In this document: positions 1-7,390 of the stretch, piece after piece | Numbering within the stretch: position 1 is the stretch's first letter | Layout: the number at the start of each line of letters is the position of its first letter | NCBI GenBank assembly: GCA_964509205.1 | Contig: CAZDVW010000002.1 | Location: 52,154-116,153 of the forward strand | Source of the DNA: Duodenibacillus sp964509205 | GTDB taxonomy: Bacteria; Pseudomonadota; Gammaproteobacteria; Burkholderiales; Burkholderiaceae_F | Direction: 5' to 3' | Length of the DNA stretch: 64,000 nt | The notes under the pieces: generated by a model | Databases searched by the model: none | Seen by the model: the letters and a program-made list of their open reading frames with translations, nothing else | What the model was told of the DNA's origin: nothing | Made by a program: the position numbers and the translations under genes

Positions 1-3000
1 CGGCTGTTGGCTCTCAGATCACCGGCGGGAGTTATGAGGTCATAACCGCTACGGTCACGGTGACGGCGACAGGAGGGAACGGTGCCCGCGGCGGCGGACA
101 AAGCGATACGCTCTGGGTGAACGCCGACGGATCGGCTCGAGATTTACCGACAAGCATTAAAGCTGGCACGAGCGGCATCGGCGGATCAGCGGCGGCAACC
201 GGTCTTCAGACAGAAGGCGGCACGACCACCGTGCGCACGGGAGAGATCCGTGTTACAGCAACAGCCGGTTCCGGTCAGGCGCAATACACCGATACAACAC
301 GGTTTTATTTGAGTGAAGCCCGCACTGAGGCAGAGAGCGATACGGTCGATACCGAGATTGACGCATCAGCGAACGGTGCGAATGCTGTAGCTCGGGGACT
401 TGACGTCAAAAACGGCCAAACGAACCTGATATCGGAAAACGGCTTTTCGATGACCGTTGCAGCGGACAATGCGGCGGATCGAAATGATGCCAAAGGCTTT
501 GTCGTCGAAGGAACCGACATCACGCAAAGCGTCGAAGGGGCTTTTATGTTGACGGCAAGGGCCGACAGCACGAACCGCAAAGAGGGAACGACAGCAACAA
601 CCCAGGGCAACACGTCCGTTGCCAAGGGATTTGACATCAAGGGCGGCAAGTACGAGGGCAGTGTTCAGAGTGAAGCGACCATCAAGGCCATTGCCCGAAA
701 TGCCCAGACGACGCTCGAAGCTGTCGCCATTGACCTCGGAGCGGCTGTTGATGGTGCTCTTAATACAGTCTTTAAGTTTGTGAGCGGCGCAGACATGACG
801 GTCTCGGCTGAAGCCAACGGAGCCGCTGCACCGGCACTGGGTCTTAAGGCCGATACCGTCAAGAGCGCTGTGCTGGAAGCAGGCGGCAATCTCACGGTGA
901 GCAACGTTCAAACCGAGGGCTCAATTGTTGAACTGAGGGGCGGCAAAGATGCGGCCGCACAGACGGCCTCAAGCCTCGGCGAAGTTAAAGTGGCTGATGC
1001 GAGCTCGACCGCAGCTTCTAAACTCACGCTCGGAGGCAATACCGTCTTTACGTTTGAGAAGCTCCTTGTGGCCGCCAAAGCGTGGCTTGATGTGGAAGAG
1101 AAGGCAACGGCAGATCTGCGAGCGTTTAACAACATGACGGATGATTCCGCACTGTCTTTGGCCGGAACAGTCAGCAATGAAGGAACGGTGCTCTTTGATG
1201 AAGTGACGATCGACGGCACACTTCGCAACGGCGCACAGTCAAGCGCCGAGTGGAATGACGCCGCGCGTCAAGCTTCCGTCACGGAAGGCAACGTCAATAC
1301 GGGCAAAGGTGAGATTCGAGCCAATGTACTCAAGATCTCGGATGCGACGAAATTCCTAAACGGCGCCACGGCCAACATCAAAGAATTGGTCCTGAATGCA
1401 GGAGCGGTTGTGACCAATGCAACGCGGGGAATTCTCAATCACCTCGGCACTGGGGCAAGTGACGCTTTCACATGGGATCGCACCTTTGTGAATGAGGGCA
1501 TCTACAACGCCGCGGGCGATGAAACGTATTTCACTGAGGATACGGAAGGCGACGGCATTGAAACGATAACGGTAAGCGGTGAAGGCGTACGGCTCGGCAA
1601 CACAGGTGTTGCTCTGTATAAAGACGTCGTAGTTGAAAGCGGCGCACAACTGGATAACGGCTTGAATGCAGAAGGCAATGCAACGTCACTCACAGCCGAA
1701 GCAAACGGCGCAGACCTTGGTCAAATGTCCCGCGAGAAGGGCAATACGCTGACCGTAAAAGCTCAAGGCGCATGGAAGAATGCGGGCTTGTCACAATTTA
1801 GCACGGTGATGATTGAGGCAAACGGCAAAGGTGCCTTGTCAGGGGTTACTGAGATCACAGAAGCCTCGATTGACGGACATTTGGGAATCACGGCAGGGAC
1901 AACATCAATTGAGTCCGCAACGGTCACAGGCGAGATGGCTGTGACGGGCGGCGTAACAACGATACAAGACTTTCACGGCACAGGACTTAACGTGACGGAA
2001 GGGCAAGCAAGTATTGAGCGTTCCCTCGAATTGGCTGAAGGCGGTACGATCACAGTGGGGAATCTCTCGCCTGCGACTCGCTTAAGTGCAGCAGAGACAA
2101 CAGCGAACGGACAACTTTCGATTGCTAGCGCCGTGCTCAATAATCCACTTCAGCACGGCGCCATCCTTGTAGGTCGAGACGGTGAACTAGGACTGGGGGA
2201 CGGTGCTCTAGATCTAGGAGATGCCGTGGGACTCTTGAGAACAAGCGGAAAGGCGCGTGTGACCGTGACGGATACGACGGTGAAGTTGGAAACGACAACG
2301 CTCACGGTTGGTTCGTCTTCAGTGGCTGACGCCACAGAAGGCTCGGCCTCATTTGGTAGCGACAGCGTCACGCTCGTATCGGCCCGACGTCTTTTGAGAG
2401 GTCAGGATACGGCGGCCTTTGAAGGCACGGGAAAGATCACGGTCGAAGCCGGAGCAACTCTTGTATTGACAGGCTTAACGGAGGCAGGAGATTACTTGAT
2501 AGCGCGAGGATTTACCTTGAACGGCATCGGGGGTTGGAACACCAGCGATACTCTCTATTCTCTTCCGAACGATGCGTCGGGATTAGGCTATATTCTGACG
2601 CTGCTCGAACCGATCGGTGATGAGATCTGGGTCGGAGCCAGGTACGAAGACATCAGTAACGTCTATCCCGACATCACGATTCCCAACATCACCAATGATG
2701 CGATGAACGGAAGCGGCAACTCGGATGCAGCAGACGACAAGTTCATCTCTGACTCCTTAAGGGACTCAACGCTCACGAACCCTCAAAAGACGAAAATCAT
2801 CAACTCCGTAGCAGAAATTGGTTATGCGGCCGCCACAGCAACAGCGGCAATTTCAAACTTGAGAACAATAGTTGATTCTCTGGATCGACGCATGAGCGCA
2901 CTGAATCAGAATCTCCTTTCTGAATCACTGTGGGTGGATATCTTGGCAAACAAGAGCCGTGCGTCACGTTACGAAGCGAAAGGCAAGATGACGGGAGGCT

Positions 3001-3767
3001 TTTCGAACAATGCGTACGGCTTTATCACAGGTGTCGACCACAAAGATTGGTCGCACAACACGAAAGTCGGAGCAGCGTTAAGCTTGATGCGCGGTTCAAC
3101 CGAATCGAGCGGAGACTATTTGCCGACTAAGGGCTCATACGACAGCTGGGGCATGCACCTGTACGGAGCGTATACCCCGAGCGAACAGTTTAATGCCGAG
3201 TTCGATGTGGGCTTGATGCGCATGGATTCGAACGTGATGCAAACGATCGGTACCCAACACTGGAAGTCGGCGACGACAGACAACGGTGCAACCGTATTAA
3301 CAGCTGGCATTCAATTTGAGATTTCGCTCAAACAAGGTTATGTGACGCTTACACCCTATTTAGGTGCTCGATTTGCCTATGTCGAACAGGATCGCTTCAC
3401 AACCAAACTCGACGGCAAGAAGGCTTATGAAAACACACCGGATAGCTTGGCACAGGTCTGGTTACCGATGGGTATGCGTATTACCGGAGAATTGACGACA
3501 GATACTGGAATCACCGCCCGTCCGAGTATCGACTTGTCGTTTACATCGATTTTTGGTGATAAGGATTACAAGACAACGGTTATAAACAACCGACAAATCC
3601 AAGACACAGTTTGGGGTGATGTGTCAGGGAACTACATGGCCGGAGTCAAGGTCGGAGTTGAGTTTGAAGATGGTAATAAAACCTTCGGCATCCGCTACGG
3701 TCTTGCTGCAGGCGAATCTGGTCGCATGGATCAGAACATCAAAGTTGAGGCACGGATGAGGTTTTAA
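1..3767 (+). CDS. Autotransporter (type V secretion) adhesin, 5' end outside window
   Basis: The reading frame is open from the first bases of the window (GCT GTT GGC from position 3), so this is the 3' part of a larger gene. A GTG at 60 is only an internal codon. About 940 residues of low-complexity passenger, rich in G, A, T, S and V with many short beta-strand-like segments, are typical of a beta-helix surface protein. The last roughly 290 residues, from about 2920, form a C-terminal autotransporter beta-barrel: alternating aromatic and hydrophobic strands and a terminal phenylalanine (ends RMRF) suited to BAM-dependent insertion. The family is secreted through the outer membrane and displayed at the cell surface. 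The passenger's ligand cannot be told from sequence. The signal peptide should lie upstream of the window. Confidence 0.9.
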   Translation, partial: AVGSQITGGSYEVITATVTVTATGGNGARGGGQSDTLWVNADGSARDLPTSIKAGTSGIGGSAAATGLQTEGGTTTVRTGEIRVTATAGSGQAQYTDTTRFYLSEARTEAESDTVDTEIDASANGANAVARGLDVKNGQTNLISENGFSMTVAADNAADRNDAKGFVVEGTDITQSVEGAFMLTARADSTNRKEGTTATTQGNTSVAKGFDIKGGKYEGSVQSEATIKAIARNAQTTLEAVAIDLGAAVDGALNTVFKFVSGADMTVSAEANGAAAPALGLKADTVKSAVLEAGGNLTVSNVQTEGSIVELRGGKDAAAQTASSLGEVKVADASSTAASKLTLGGNTVFTFEKLLVAAKAWLDVEEKATADLRAFNNMTDDSALSLAGTVSNEGTVLFDEVTIDGTLRNGAQSSAEWNDAARQASVTEGNVNTGKGEIRANVLKISDATKFLNGATANIKELVLNAGAVVTNATRGILNHLGTGASDAFTWDRTFVNEGIYNAAGDETYFTEDTEGDGIETITVSGEGVRLGNTGVALYKDVVVESGAQLDNGLNAEGNATSLTAEANGADLGQMSREKGNTLTVKAQGAWKNAGLSQFSTVMIEANGKGALSGVTEITEASIDGHLGITAGTTSIESATVTGEMAVTGGVTTIQDFHGTGLNVTEGQASIERSLELAEGGTITVGNLSPATRLSAAETTANGQLSIASAVLNNPLQHGAILVGRDGELGLGDGALDLGDAVGLLRTSGKARVTVTDTTVKLETTTLTVGSSSVADATEGSASFGSDSVTLVSARRLLRGQDTAAFEGTGKITVEAGATLVLTGLTEAGDYLIARGFTLNGIGGWNTSDTLYSLPNDASGLGYILTLLEPIGDEIWVGARYEDISNVYPDITIPNITNDAMNGSGNSDAADDKFISDSLRDSTLTNPQKTKIINSVAEIGYAAATATAAISNLRTIVDSLDRRMSALNQNLLSESLWVDILANKSRASRYEAKGKMTGGFSNNAYGFITGVDHKDWSHNTKVGAALSLMRGSTESSGDYLPTKGSYDSWGMHLYGAYTPSEQFNAEFDVGLMRMDSNVMQTIGTQHWKSATTDNGATVLTAGIQFEISLKQGYVTLTPYLGARFAYVEQDRFTTKLDGKKAYENTPDSLAQVWLPMGMRITGELTTDTGITARPSIDLSFTSIFGDKDYKTTVINNRQIQDTVWGDVSGNYMAGVKVGVEFEDGNKTFGIRYGLAAGESGRMDQNIKVEARMRF

Positions 3768-3838
3768 GACAACTGGAAGTTGGATTTGCCTTAAGGAAGA
3801 AATGAAAAGATTAACTCAAAAGAAAAAGCGTTGAAAAA

Positions 3839-3974
3839 CGTGACCGCAGGGTTCGGACTGGGGCGGAAGCGAAAAAGATTTCCGAGCAGGAATGTAACTA
3901 CTCCCTTTCTGCTCATCCCCGGAAATCGAAAAAAATCCCATCGCAACCGACCCAGTCCGAACCCTGCGGTCACG
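3839..3974. repeat. Long inverted repeat with 24-bp perfect arms
   Basis: The arms 3839-3862 and 3951-3974 are exact reverse complements over 24 bp, starting CGTGACCGCAGGG, and are separated by 88 bp. The inner part pairs imperfectly (GATTTCCG and GAGCAG segments match across the axis). The inner right half, read on the minus strand (about 3911-3962), resembles the last ~50 bases of the window (63947-64000). That makes it a member of a dispersed family, perhaps a MITE-like or palindromic intergenic element. No flanking target duplication was recognised. Confidence 0.7.
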
Positions 3975-4123
3975 TGATAGAACCAAATAACGAACGAAAA
4001 TAGCAATAGAGGGAAGAAGAAAACAGCCTTTGATGACAACTCCTGATTGAGACCCATTGAGTCTCAAAGGCTTATTTCAGTCTTAGAAAATTAAGAGGAA
4101 TCGACCATTTATCTAGATGCGCG

Positions 4124-4157
4124 AAGGGCCGGATTCTTTTCAGAATACTGGCCCTTT
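4124..4157 (+). terminator. Intrinsic terminator
   Basis: AAGGGCC pairs with GGCCCTT and ATTCT with AGAAT around a TTTC loop, followed by a short T run on the plus strand. It lies 360 bases after the autotransporter stop with no plus-strand gene directly before it. It may be the distal terminator of that gene or a remnant of a lost one. Confidence 0.55.
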
Positions 4158-4453
4158 TCAATGCTCAGAACTTTAAAGCCGTTCTTCTTTTATGCATTCA
4201 AATTCGACAACTACTAATCAATTGTGTTTAGAGATTATTTGCTATCGTATTCGTTTTTCTTTTGATTCTGTGATTTGTCCATATTATCCTGCCTGTATAA
4301 ACTATTGTTATCATTTGCGGCTGATTTTCGGGCTAGATGTTATGGCGCAGCAGCGCGACATGAGCATGGAGCGTAGCGTAATGCGAATGAGCACCGCATT
4401 ACGATGGCAATTTCTCCTTTATTAGGGATATTAGGGGATTTTCTCCTGTCCAT

Positions 4454-5179
4454 CTACTTTGGATTTTCAAACAGAAGCTCTGCCATATGAATCCCATTCA
4501 CTCCTCCAGCAAGCAATCCTTCCAAACAGTAATGGCAGTAGCAAACGACCGTGTCCGTTTCATACTTTTTGCAATACTCCCTCATGATTTGAAGTTGTTC
4601 TTCTTCCGTACGTTCTTCGAATAAGCCCTTGCTTTGTTCTCTATAGTGAATTGGTGCCAGCTTTGGATTCCGTTCAACTTGTGGTCTGTATAAACTTTTT
4701 CCGCAAAAATCCGCCTTTTCTCGATTCATCAGAATCTCGTCATATCTGATGTTCATTTTAGAAAGCAGACTTCTTACCGCATTGTGTGTTTCTAACCTAT
4801 CCCGCATTCTCCAACAATCCTGTATTGTCACATGTCTCCCTGAATAATCCGGGAAGCGGAAATTCTTGTCCTGATCGATTAATTCCCAGAGTGAATGAAC
4901 TGCTCTTACTTTTCTCCATTCTTCTGTAATATTCATGCAATTCGGACACAACGACCAGATTGCATCTTGGGATGTAAATACCTGACTTTGCGGAAGTGCC
5001 TGCCAATTTTCAGCCAGACAGCCATTCGGCATTTTTGCCTCGTAGAGTTTCTGTTTCCAGCCCGGGACACAGCACCGAACGATCGTAATGTCTTCGAAGG
5101 ATGCAACATATTTTTGAATTTTGCTACTTAACTCAGGATATTTTGCTGTAAACACACAACTTGCAATATAGTAGTCCAT
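4454..5179 (-). CDS. Cysteine-cluster (heterodisulfide-reductase CCG-like) protein of unknown function
   Basis: A 241-residue protein starting MDYYIASC. The ATG at 5179 has GATGAGG upstream. An ATG 13 codons earlier (5218) has no ribosome binding site and was rejected. Conserved-looking cysteine groups are ASC near residue 8, RCCVPGWK near 36, CPNC near 78, FCG near 158 and CYCHYC near 217. This layout recalls the cysteine-rich CCG domains of HdrB-type and related Fe-S redox proteins, and I recall similar proteins mainly from anaerobic Firmicutes. A redox role with an Fe-S cluster is inference. Base composition is clearly more AT-rich than the neighbouring housekeeping genes and the gene stands alone on its strand, which suggests horizontal acquisition. 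Confidence 0.7.
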   Translation of the reverse strand: MDYYIASCVFTAKYPELSSKIQKYVASFEDITIVRCCVPGWKQKLYEAKMPNGCLAENWQALPQSQVFTSQDAIWSLCPNCMNITEEWRKVRAVHSLWELIDQDKNFRFPDYSGRHVTIQDCWRMRDRLETHNAVRSLLSKMNIRYDEILMNREKADFCGKSLYRPQVERNPKLAPIHYREQSKGLFEERTEEEQLQIMREYCKKYETDTVVCYCHYCLEGLLAGGVNGIHMAELLFENPK

Positions 5180-5450
5180 ATTTAATGCCTCATCTGTCTT
5201 GGTATTCTTGTGTTGCATCAGCAGATACTTTTTTCAGTCCGCAAACAGAAAGTTATCAAGAGGATTTAACAAAAAAACTACGTTTTTCTCATATACACGA
5301 AGAAAGTCCACTGTTTTCTGTAATTACATTAAAAGGTTTATAACCCATTTTTTAGTACAAACGGATGTTAATCCAGCTCTTTGTACAGGGATATAACTCA
5401 AAGACATCGTTTACATTAGCATTGACAACTCTCGTAGTCCTTCACGCCAA

Positions 5451-7010
5451 TTACTCGAACTCGATTGTGGCCGGCGGTTTCGTCGTGTAGTCAAAGAGCA
5501 CGCGATTAACATGCTTGACTTCATTGACGATTCGATTGGCCGCCGTCGTGATTGTTTCTGTCGGAAGGATCGTCACTTCTGAAGTCATAAAATCGGAAGT
5601 CGTCACAGCGCGAAGGGCAACGGCAGAATCGTACGTGCGCTCATCGCCCATCACACCGACGCTACGCATATTGGTCAGAGCGGCAAAGTATTGACTCGGT
5701 CGCTTTTCCAAAGGAAGCTTATCGATTTCTTCACGCCAAATGGCATCGGCTTCTTGAACAAGTGCAATTTTTTCCGGTGTGATGTCGCCGATGATTCGTA
5801 CGGCAAGGCCGGGACCGGGGAAGGGCTGACAATAAACCTGAGAGGGCGGCAGACCGAGCTCCAAACCAACTTTTCTGACCTCATCCTTAAAGAGATCGCG
5901 CAAAGGTTCCACAATCTCTTTAAAGCGGATGTTTTTCGGCAATCCTCCGACGTTATGGTGGCTCTTAATGGTTGCCGATTCTCCGCCGAGACCGCTTTCT
6001 ACGACATCCGGATAAATCGTTCCTTGAGCCAGAAAATCAATCTCTCCGTTCTTAGAAGCCTCATCCTCAAAGACCCGAATAAATTCTTCGCCGATGATCT
6101 TTCGCTTTGTTTCAGGAGAGCTGACGCCCTTTAATTTGGTAAGAAAACGATCGCGTGCGTCCACACAAATAAAGTTGATGTCGAAAGCGCCGCCCTTGCC
6201 AAAGATTGAGCACACGCGCTCGCGTTCGTTCTTGCGAAGCAGACCGTGATCGACAAAGACGCAGGTCAATTGCTTTCCGACGGCTCGGGCAAGAAGCGCC
6301 GCGCAAACGCTCGAGTCCACGCCGCCCGAGAGTGCACAGAGAACCTTCTTGTCTCCGATCTTTTCGCGCAAGGCATTGACTGTGGCCTCGGCAAAAGAAT
6401 CCATTTTCCACGTTCCTGCACAGTGGCAGATCTTATAGACAAAATTCGAGAGTATCTTGATGCCGTTTTCCGTATGAAGAACTTCCGGATGAAACTGCAC
6501 GTTGTAGAGCCCTCGGGCAACGTCTTCGCTGGCGGCAACCGGACACTCGGGCGTACTGGCCGTAATCCGAAATCCCGGAGCCGGCTCAAAAATTGTATCG
6601 TTGTGACTCATCCAGCAGACGTTTTTCTCAGGCAAACCCGAGAAAAGATCAGACGAAACATCCATATCCACGAGCGTTTTTCCATACTCACGCTCCGGCG
6701 CCACCGCAACTCGACCGCCCAATTGGTGGCTCATTAATTGTGCTCCGTAGCAAATTCCGAGAATCGGGATGCCCCACGAATAAATTTCCGGATCAATGAC
6801 AGCCGCATCCTTCAAATAAACACTGTTCGGGCCGCCTGTAAAAATGATTCCCTTCAGGTTCTTCTTGCGAATCGCCGACAAAGGGCGCTTGTACGAACAA
6901 ATATCGCAATACACGCCGCACTCTCGAACGCGCCGAGCGATGAGCTGATTGTATTGTCCGCCAAAGTCAATGACGAGGATCGTTTCTTGATTTTCCGTAT
7001 GCGTGCTCAA
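5451..7010 (-). CDS. guaA: GMP synthase (glutamine-hydrolysing)
   Basis: Converts XMP to GMP using ATP and glutamine, the last step of de novo guanine nucleotide synthesis, in the cytoplasm. 519 residues from a TTG start at 7010, chosen because GCGGAG lies 7 bases upstream and the protein then begins like E. coli GuaA. The frame is open further upstream to another TTG at 7046, which has no such signal. Class I glutamine amidotransferase domain: nucleophile in GICYGAQ (C87), His/Glu in QFHPEVL (H174, E176). ATP pyrophosphatase domain: loop LSGGVDSS near residue 230. C-terminal dimerisation domain ends with the conserved DYTTKPPATIEFE. Normal family length. No guaB is adjacent. Confidence 0.97.
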   Translation of the reverse strand: MSTHTENQETILVIDFGGQYNQLIARRVRECGVYCDICSYKRPLSAIRKKNLKGIIFTGGPNSVYLKDAAVIDPEIYSWGIPILGICYGAQLMSHQLGGRVAVAPEREYGKTLVDMDVSSDLFSGLPEKNVCWMSHNDTIFEPAPGFRITASTPECPVAASEDVARGLYNVQFHPEVLHTENGIKILSNFVYKICHCAGTWKMDSFAEATVNALREKIGDKKVLCALSGGVDSSVCAALLARAVGKQLTCVFVDHGLLRKNERERVCSIFGKGGAFDINFICVDARDRFLTKLKGVSSPETKRKIIGEEFIRVFEDEASKNGEIDFLAQGTIYPDVVESGLGGESATIKSHHNVGGLPKNIRFKEIVEPLRDLFKDEVRKVGLELGLPPSQVYCQPFPGPGLAVRIIGDITPEKIALVQEADAIWREEIDKLPLEKRPSQYFAALTNMRSVGVMGDERTYDSAVALRAVTTSDFMTSEVTILPTETITTAANRIVNEVKHVNRVLFDYTTKPPATIEFE

Positions 7011-7081
7011 AATTATCTCCGCAGCTGAACCATCGGCTTCAGACAATGTGTCAGCAGAACTTGGTTGAAGTTTGATGCGCC

Positions 7082-7087
7082 ATTATA
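7082..7087 (-). promoter_or_regulatory. Putative -10 element of guaA
   Basis: On the minus strand this reads TATAAT, about 70 bases before the chosen guaA start. The -35 region is not convincing (ATAGAT-like at 16 bases). Inferred promoter only. Confidence 0.35.
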
Positions 7088-7211
7088 AAGAGCAGATTGT
7101 TCAATCTATCGGCAGAAATCAAAATCAGCAGGAATAAAACGAGTCGGCCAAAAAGCGACTCTTTGTCTTCCCATTTGTCCTCAAAACAAAACAGATAAAG
7201 CAAATTCCTTA

Positions 7212-7239
7212 TTTACAGATTCGGCAGAGCGCATACAAT
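7212..7239 (+). promoter_or_regulatory. Sigma70-type promoter upstream of glnN
   Basis: TTTACA (7212-7217), 16-base spacer, TACAAT (7234-7239). Both hexamers are one base from consensus. The predicted transcript starts near 7246, about 10 bases before the hairpin at 7255. Confidence 0.65.
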
Positions 7240-7254
7240 TACGTCAAATAGTTG

Positions 7255-7313
7255 AGCGGTCACGCGAAAGGAATCTTTTTTTTTTCGATTCTTTTCGCGT
7301 GACCGCTTTTTTT
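7255..7313 (+). terminator. Leader terminator / attenuator hairpin before glnN (or end of a small RNA)
   Basis: The 20-base arms 7256-7275 and 7287-7306 pair with a single G-U (GCGGTCACGCG...CGCGTGACCGC), the loop is T-rich, and 7 T follow at 7307-7313. This is the classic intrinsic-terminator layout on the plus strand. No plus-strand gene precedes it, and guaA is transcribed away from it. The promoter at 7212 would give a ~68-nt transcript ending here, so it is either an attenuator of glnN or a short RNA. Confidence 0.6.
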
Positions 7314-7390
7314 GTGTCTTTATTTTTTGATAGTTAGTTCGTTGTTTTTAAACCATTTCTGAATATGAAATTGGGAAAGGAGAATCAATC

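Larger units (their letters stand above)
3768..4453. other. Intergenic region with palindrome and terminator, no credible gene
   Basis: About 690 bases between the autotransporter and the minus-strand cysteine-cluster gene. It holds a long inverted repeat (3839-3974), a 7-bp stem TTGAGAC/GTCTCAA near 4050-4070, an intrinsic terminator (4124-4157) and an 8-bp perfect stem GTAATGCG/CGCATTAC (4378-4385 with 4395-4402). Open frames here are short, AT-rich or antisense to the palindrome and lack ribosome binding sites. Confidence 0.6.
7011..7390. other. Divergent guaA / glnN intergenic region
   Basis: 380 bases without a gene. It contains the guaA -10, a strong plus-strand promoter (7212-7239) and a terminator-like hairpin (7255-7313) that sits between that promoter and glnN. 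A second possible promoter, TTGTTT-N16-TATGAA, lies just upstream of glnN. Confidence 0.6.

Noticed and set aside
60..3767. Autotransporter as a complete gene starting at GTG 60
   Set aside because: The frame stays open to the window edge, no signal peptide follows the GTG and the passenger is clearly incomplete.
3791..4067. Two minus-strand open frames across the long palindrome
   Set aside because: They arise from the inverted repeat itself and have no family-like sequence.
4192..4425. Open frame of 77 codons on the plus strand
   Set aside because: No ribosome binding site, unlikely composition, spans a hairpin, no recognisable protein.
7011..7046. guaA start at the upstream TTG (7046)
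   Set aside because: TTG at 7010 has a good Shine-Dalgarno and gives the family's usual N terminus.
7255..7313. Hairpin as the terminator of guaA
   Set aside because: guaA is transcribed away from it; the hairpin lies upstream of both flanking genes and its T run is on the plus strand.
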